The notes below the pieces were generated by a model, which made no database searches, was not told the origin of the DNA, and was given only the letters and a program-made list of their open reading frames with translations. Both the position numbers and the translations under genes were made by a program. Shown in pieces: positions 61,887 to 64,000 of a stretch of 64,000 nt of DNA (the first letter of the stretch is position 1; each line of letters starts with the position of its first letter). The stretch is from Pandoraea captiosa (GTDB taxonomy: Bacteria > Pseudomonadota > Gammaproteobacteria > Burkholderiales > Burkholderiaceae), in NCBI RefSeq assembly GCF_902459775.1, contig NZ_CABPSQ010000007.1:186001-250000 (forward strand), in the 5' to 3' direction.

Positions 61887-63512
61887 TCAGGACCGTTTGA
61901 GGCGGTATCCCGATGTCTCGAGATCCCACGTCGACGCGCTCACGCCGCATTCGCGCAGCTTGAATTTCTGGATCTTTCCGTTTTCCGTCTTCGGCAGGTC
62001 CGACACGATGTCGAGGTAGCGAGGCACGGCGAAGTACGGCAACCGTGGCTCGCAGTAGCGAATCAGGTCGAGCGGGTCGATGGTGTGGCCATCGCACGGC
62101 ACGACGGCAGCCATGACCTCGTCTTCGGCGAGCGCGGACTTCACCGCAAACACGGCTGCGGTTTCGATGCTCGGATGGCTGAGCAGAACCTGTTCGACTT
62201 CGTACGAGGAGACGTTCTCGCCACGGCGTCGAATCGCGTCCTTGAGTCGGTCGACAAAACGGAAATAGCCGTCTTCGCTTCGGATGACGCGATCGCCGGT
62301 GTGGAACCAGAGATTGCGCCACGCTTCGACCGTCTTGTCGGGCATGCCGTGGTAACCGCTGGCAAAGGCAAACGGCTCGTTGGCGCGCAAGATCAATTCG
62401 CCGGGTTCGCCATCGGGCACCGGCATGTCGTTCGCATCGACCACGCGTGCCTCGAAGCCCGCCGCGAGCCGGCCCATGAAACCCACACGCTGCGCGCTCA
62501 CGTCGCCGCCGATCACGCTGTTGGTCTCGGTCGAGCCGAACCCGTCGATCAGCGTGATGCCGCTGCGCTCGGTAAATTCGCGATGGAAGTTGCCGGGCAC
62601 GCCGGGGGCGAGCGCGATGCGCACCTTGTGCTTGCGCTCGTTCGCGGACACGGGGCGTCCGAGCAGAATCGGCACCATCGCGCCGAGTACGTAGGTGACC
62701 GTCGCCCCGGTGTCGACCAGTGCGTCGAAGAATCCGCTCGCAGAGAAGCGGCGGTCGACGACCTGCATGGCATCGAGAATCAGGGCCTGGAAGAAGGTAT
62801 TGAGCGCGTTGGTGTGAAACAGCGGCAGACAGGTATAGAGCACGTCGCCCTTGCCGATGCCGAGATCGCCGCCGGTGTTTCGTCCCCACCAATAGAACTG
62901 CGCGTGAGGGCATACGACACCCTTGGAAACGCCGGAGGTGCCCGACGTATACAGAATGGCAAACGGATCACCGTCCGAAAGATGCGCTGCGGCGACTGCG
63001 TCGCCCAGCGGCGGCACGGGCGTGGTGGGCCAGGCCGGCGCCAATGCGCCCGGGACCGGCTCGTCGATCAGCCAGACTTTCTCCAGACTCAGGTCATCCG
63101 CTTCGAGTGCGTTGACCGAATCCGCCAGCGCGGCTTCGGCAATGAGCAATCGGGCGCCGCTATTGCGAAGGATGTGCGCGAGCTGGAAGCCGCGTGAGGC
63201 CGTGTTGATGGGGACCACCACCGCGCCGAGCCATCCGCAGCCGAGCACCATTTCGATGAACTCGACGCGGTTGCCGCACATCAGCGCAACGTGATCGCCA
63301 CGCTTGATGCCGTGAGCCGCGAGCGTGCCCGCACGACGCGCCGCAATCAGCGTGGCTTCGGCAGCGGTCAATACCGTATTGCGGTCGGAAAAGAGTGGTG
63401 TGCCCGGGTTTCTCGCGGTGCGAGCGCTGAGTAGCGCAGGGAGTGTCCGTTGAGCGCCCGGTGCCTGCGTTGCGGCCTCGGTTTGCGCCACGATTGTTTC
63501 GATGCAACCCAT
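61887..63512 (-). CDS. AMP-dependent acyl-CoA ligase
   Basis: 541 aa. ANL-superfamily motifs: P-loop ILYTSGTSGVSKGV (~186-199), GFGSTETNSV, WFHTGD, FRFVDRLKDAIRRRGENVS and the C-terminal catalytic lysine region KTENGKIQKFKL. Close in style to the CaiC-type carnitine/crotonobetaine-CoA ligases. It activates a carboxylic acid with ATP and CoA, and is the first enzyme of the cluster 56909-63512. The LysR gene is divergent, 90 bp away. Confidence 0.92.
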   Translation of the reverse strand: MGCIETIVAQTEAATQAPGAQRTLPALLSARTARNPGTPLFSDRNTVLTAAEATLIAARRAGTLAAHGIKRGDHVALMCGNRVEFIEMVLGCGWLGAVVVPINTASRGFQLAHILRNSGARLLIAEAALADSVNALEADDLSLEKVWLIDEPVPGALAPAWPTTPVPPLGDAVAAAHLSDGDPFAILYTSGTSGVSKGVVCPHAQFYWWGRNTGGDLGIGKGDVLYTCLPLFHTNALNTFFQALILDAMQVVDRRFSASGFFDALVDTGATVTYVLGAMVPILLGRPVSANERKHKVRIALAPGVPGNFHREFTERSGITLIDGFGSTETNSVIGGDVSAQRVGFMGRLAAGFEARVVDANDMPVPDGEPGELILRANEPFAFASGYHGMPDKTVEAWRNLWFHTGDRVIRSEDGYFRFVDRLKDAIRRRGENVSSYEVEQVLLSHPSIETAAVFAVKSALAEDEVMAAVVPCDGHTIDPLDLIRYCEPRLPYFAVPRYLDIVSDLPKTENGKIQKFKLRECGVSASTWDLETSGYRLKRS

Positions 63513-63602
63513 GTCTTGATACCCCTTCGATGAATGTCATGAAGTCTAGAAATGGGTAACATATCCGTCAAATGCATCGTAAATATCATCGTCATAAGTG
63601 CC

Positions 63603-64000
63603 ATGGATATTAAAGACGTCGACCTGAACCTGCTTCGCGTATTTCATGCAGTCCTTGAAGAGCGCAACATCACGCGCGCGGGAGAGCGTATTGGTTTGTC
63701 GCAACCGGCGACAAGCTACGCGCTGTCGCGCTTGCGTTCCCTCTTTGACGATCCGCTGTTCGTGCGCACGAGCGACGGCATGTTGCCGACACCGACCGCA
63801 GAGCGTCTGGCGCTGCCGTTGAGTCGCGCGATGGTTTCGATCCAGGAAGTGCTCAATCACGACAAGGTGTTCGATGCGAAGACGAGCACGCGAATATTCA
63901 GGCTGTCGATGAGCGATATCGGTGTTCAGGTGTTCTTGCCGCGACTGTGTGAGGCGCTTCAGCACGTTGCGCCGCGCGTGCGGCTGTCCGTTGAACTTGT
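63603..64000 (+). CDS. LysR-family regulator, N-terminal part (truncated by window end)
   Basis: The ATG at 63603 opens MDIKDVDLNLLRVFHAVLEE, then RNITRAGERIGLSQPATSYA is the helix-turn-helix and the effector domain begins (RIFRLSMSDIGVQVFLPRLC). The frame stays open to the last base (132 codons). The style is that of NahR/LinR-type activators of aromatic catabolism. Divergent to the acyl-CoA ligase gene, so it likely controls the catabolic cluster. Confidence 0.9.
   Translation, partial: MDIKDVDLNLLRVFHAVLEERNITRAGERIGLSQPATSYALSRLRSLFDDPLFVRTSDGMLPTPTAERLALPLSRAMVSIQEVLNHDKVFDAKTSTRIFRLSMSDIGVQVFLPRLCEALQHVAPRVRLSVEL

Overview
The window is about 63% GC and densely packed with genes. The gene content (paaABCDE followed by DUF1835 and TetR genes, a fused indolepyruvate oxidoreductase, maeB, pyrE, an alternative coxMNOP-type oxidase, an MmyB-type regulator) points to a betaproteobacterium of the Burkholderiaceae. 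Pandoraea is my best guess; that is inference from gene content, and no rRNA or tRNA is present to confirm it. I found no insertion sequence, phage or CRISPR array.

Layout. 1-4620: an alternative cytochrome c oxidase operon (subunit II tail, subunit I, two subunit III proteins, subunit IV). 4635-12196: a LysR gene divergent from a D-glutamate cyclase-family gene, an MFS transporter and a 1224-residue 5-oxoprolinase, which together read as a D-glutamate/5-oxoproline utilisation locus. 12288-17394: a type III secretion translocon operon in the order of Salmonella SPI-2 sseA-sseB-sscA-sseC-sseD-sseE with one extra gene, and no apparatus genes beside it. Its first Shine-Dalgarno lies inside a perfect 14-bp inverted repeat. 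17358-22392: an SLC13 transporter, a Fic protein behind an AT-rich patch, a GIY-YIG protein and a serine hydrolase. 22897-27476: mprF-acvB, a lysyl-phosphatidylglycerol synthase with its probable hydrolase. 27699-39740: mostly housekeeping and transport genes (a RutG-like permease, rhlE, a BASS transporter, gamma carbonic anhydrase, a parvulin, a methyltransferase/MmyB pair, crcB, pyrE, MFS).

40089-54391: central and aromatic metabolism. It holds maeB, a fused indolepyruvate ferredoxin oxidoreductase, an Lrp regulator, a GNAT enzyme, and the phenylacetyl-CoA epoxidase operon paaABCDE-DUF1835-tetR. The paa operon has a textbook promoter whose spacer is filled by an 18-bp palindrome. The oxidoreductase can make aryl-acetyl-CoA from aryl-pyruvates, so it may feed the paa pathway.

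54503-64000: an accessory catabolic region (MBL hydrolase, porin, dienelactone hydrolase fused to a SnoaL domain, an SDR without its catalytic tyrosine, a DUF35 protein coupled to a degenerate thiolase, an MHS transporter and an acyl-CoA ligase) with a divergent, truncated LysR gene. It looks like an undescribed acyl-CoA degradation pathway.

The strongest candidates for something new are the detached SPI-2-type translocon operon with its hairpin-masked ribosome binding site, and the ligase/thiolase-like/DUF35/SDR/DLH-SnoaL cluster.
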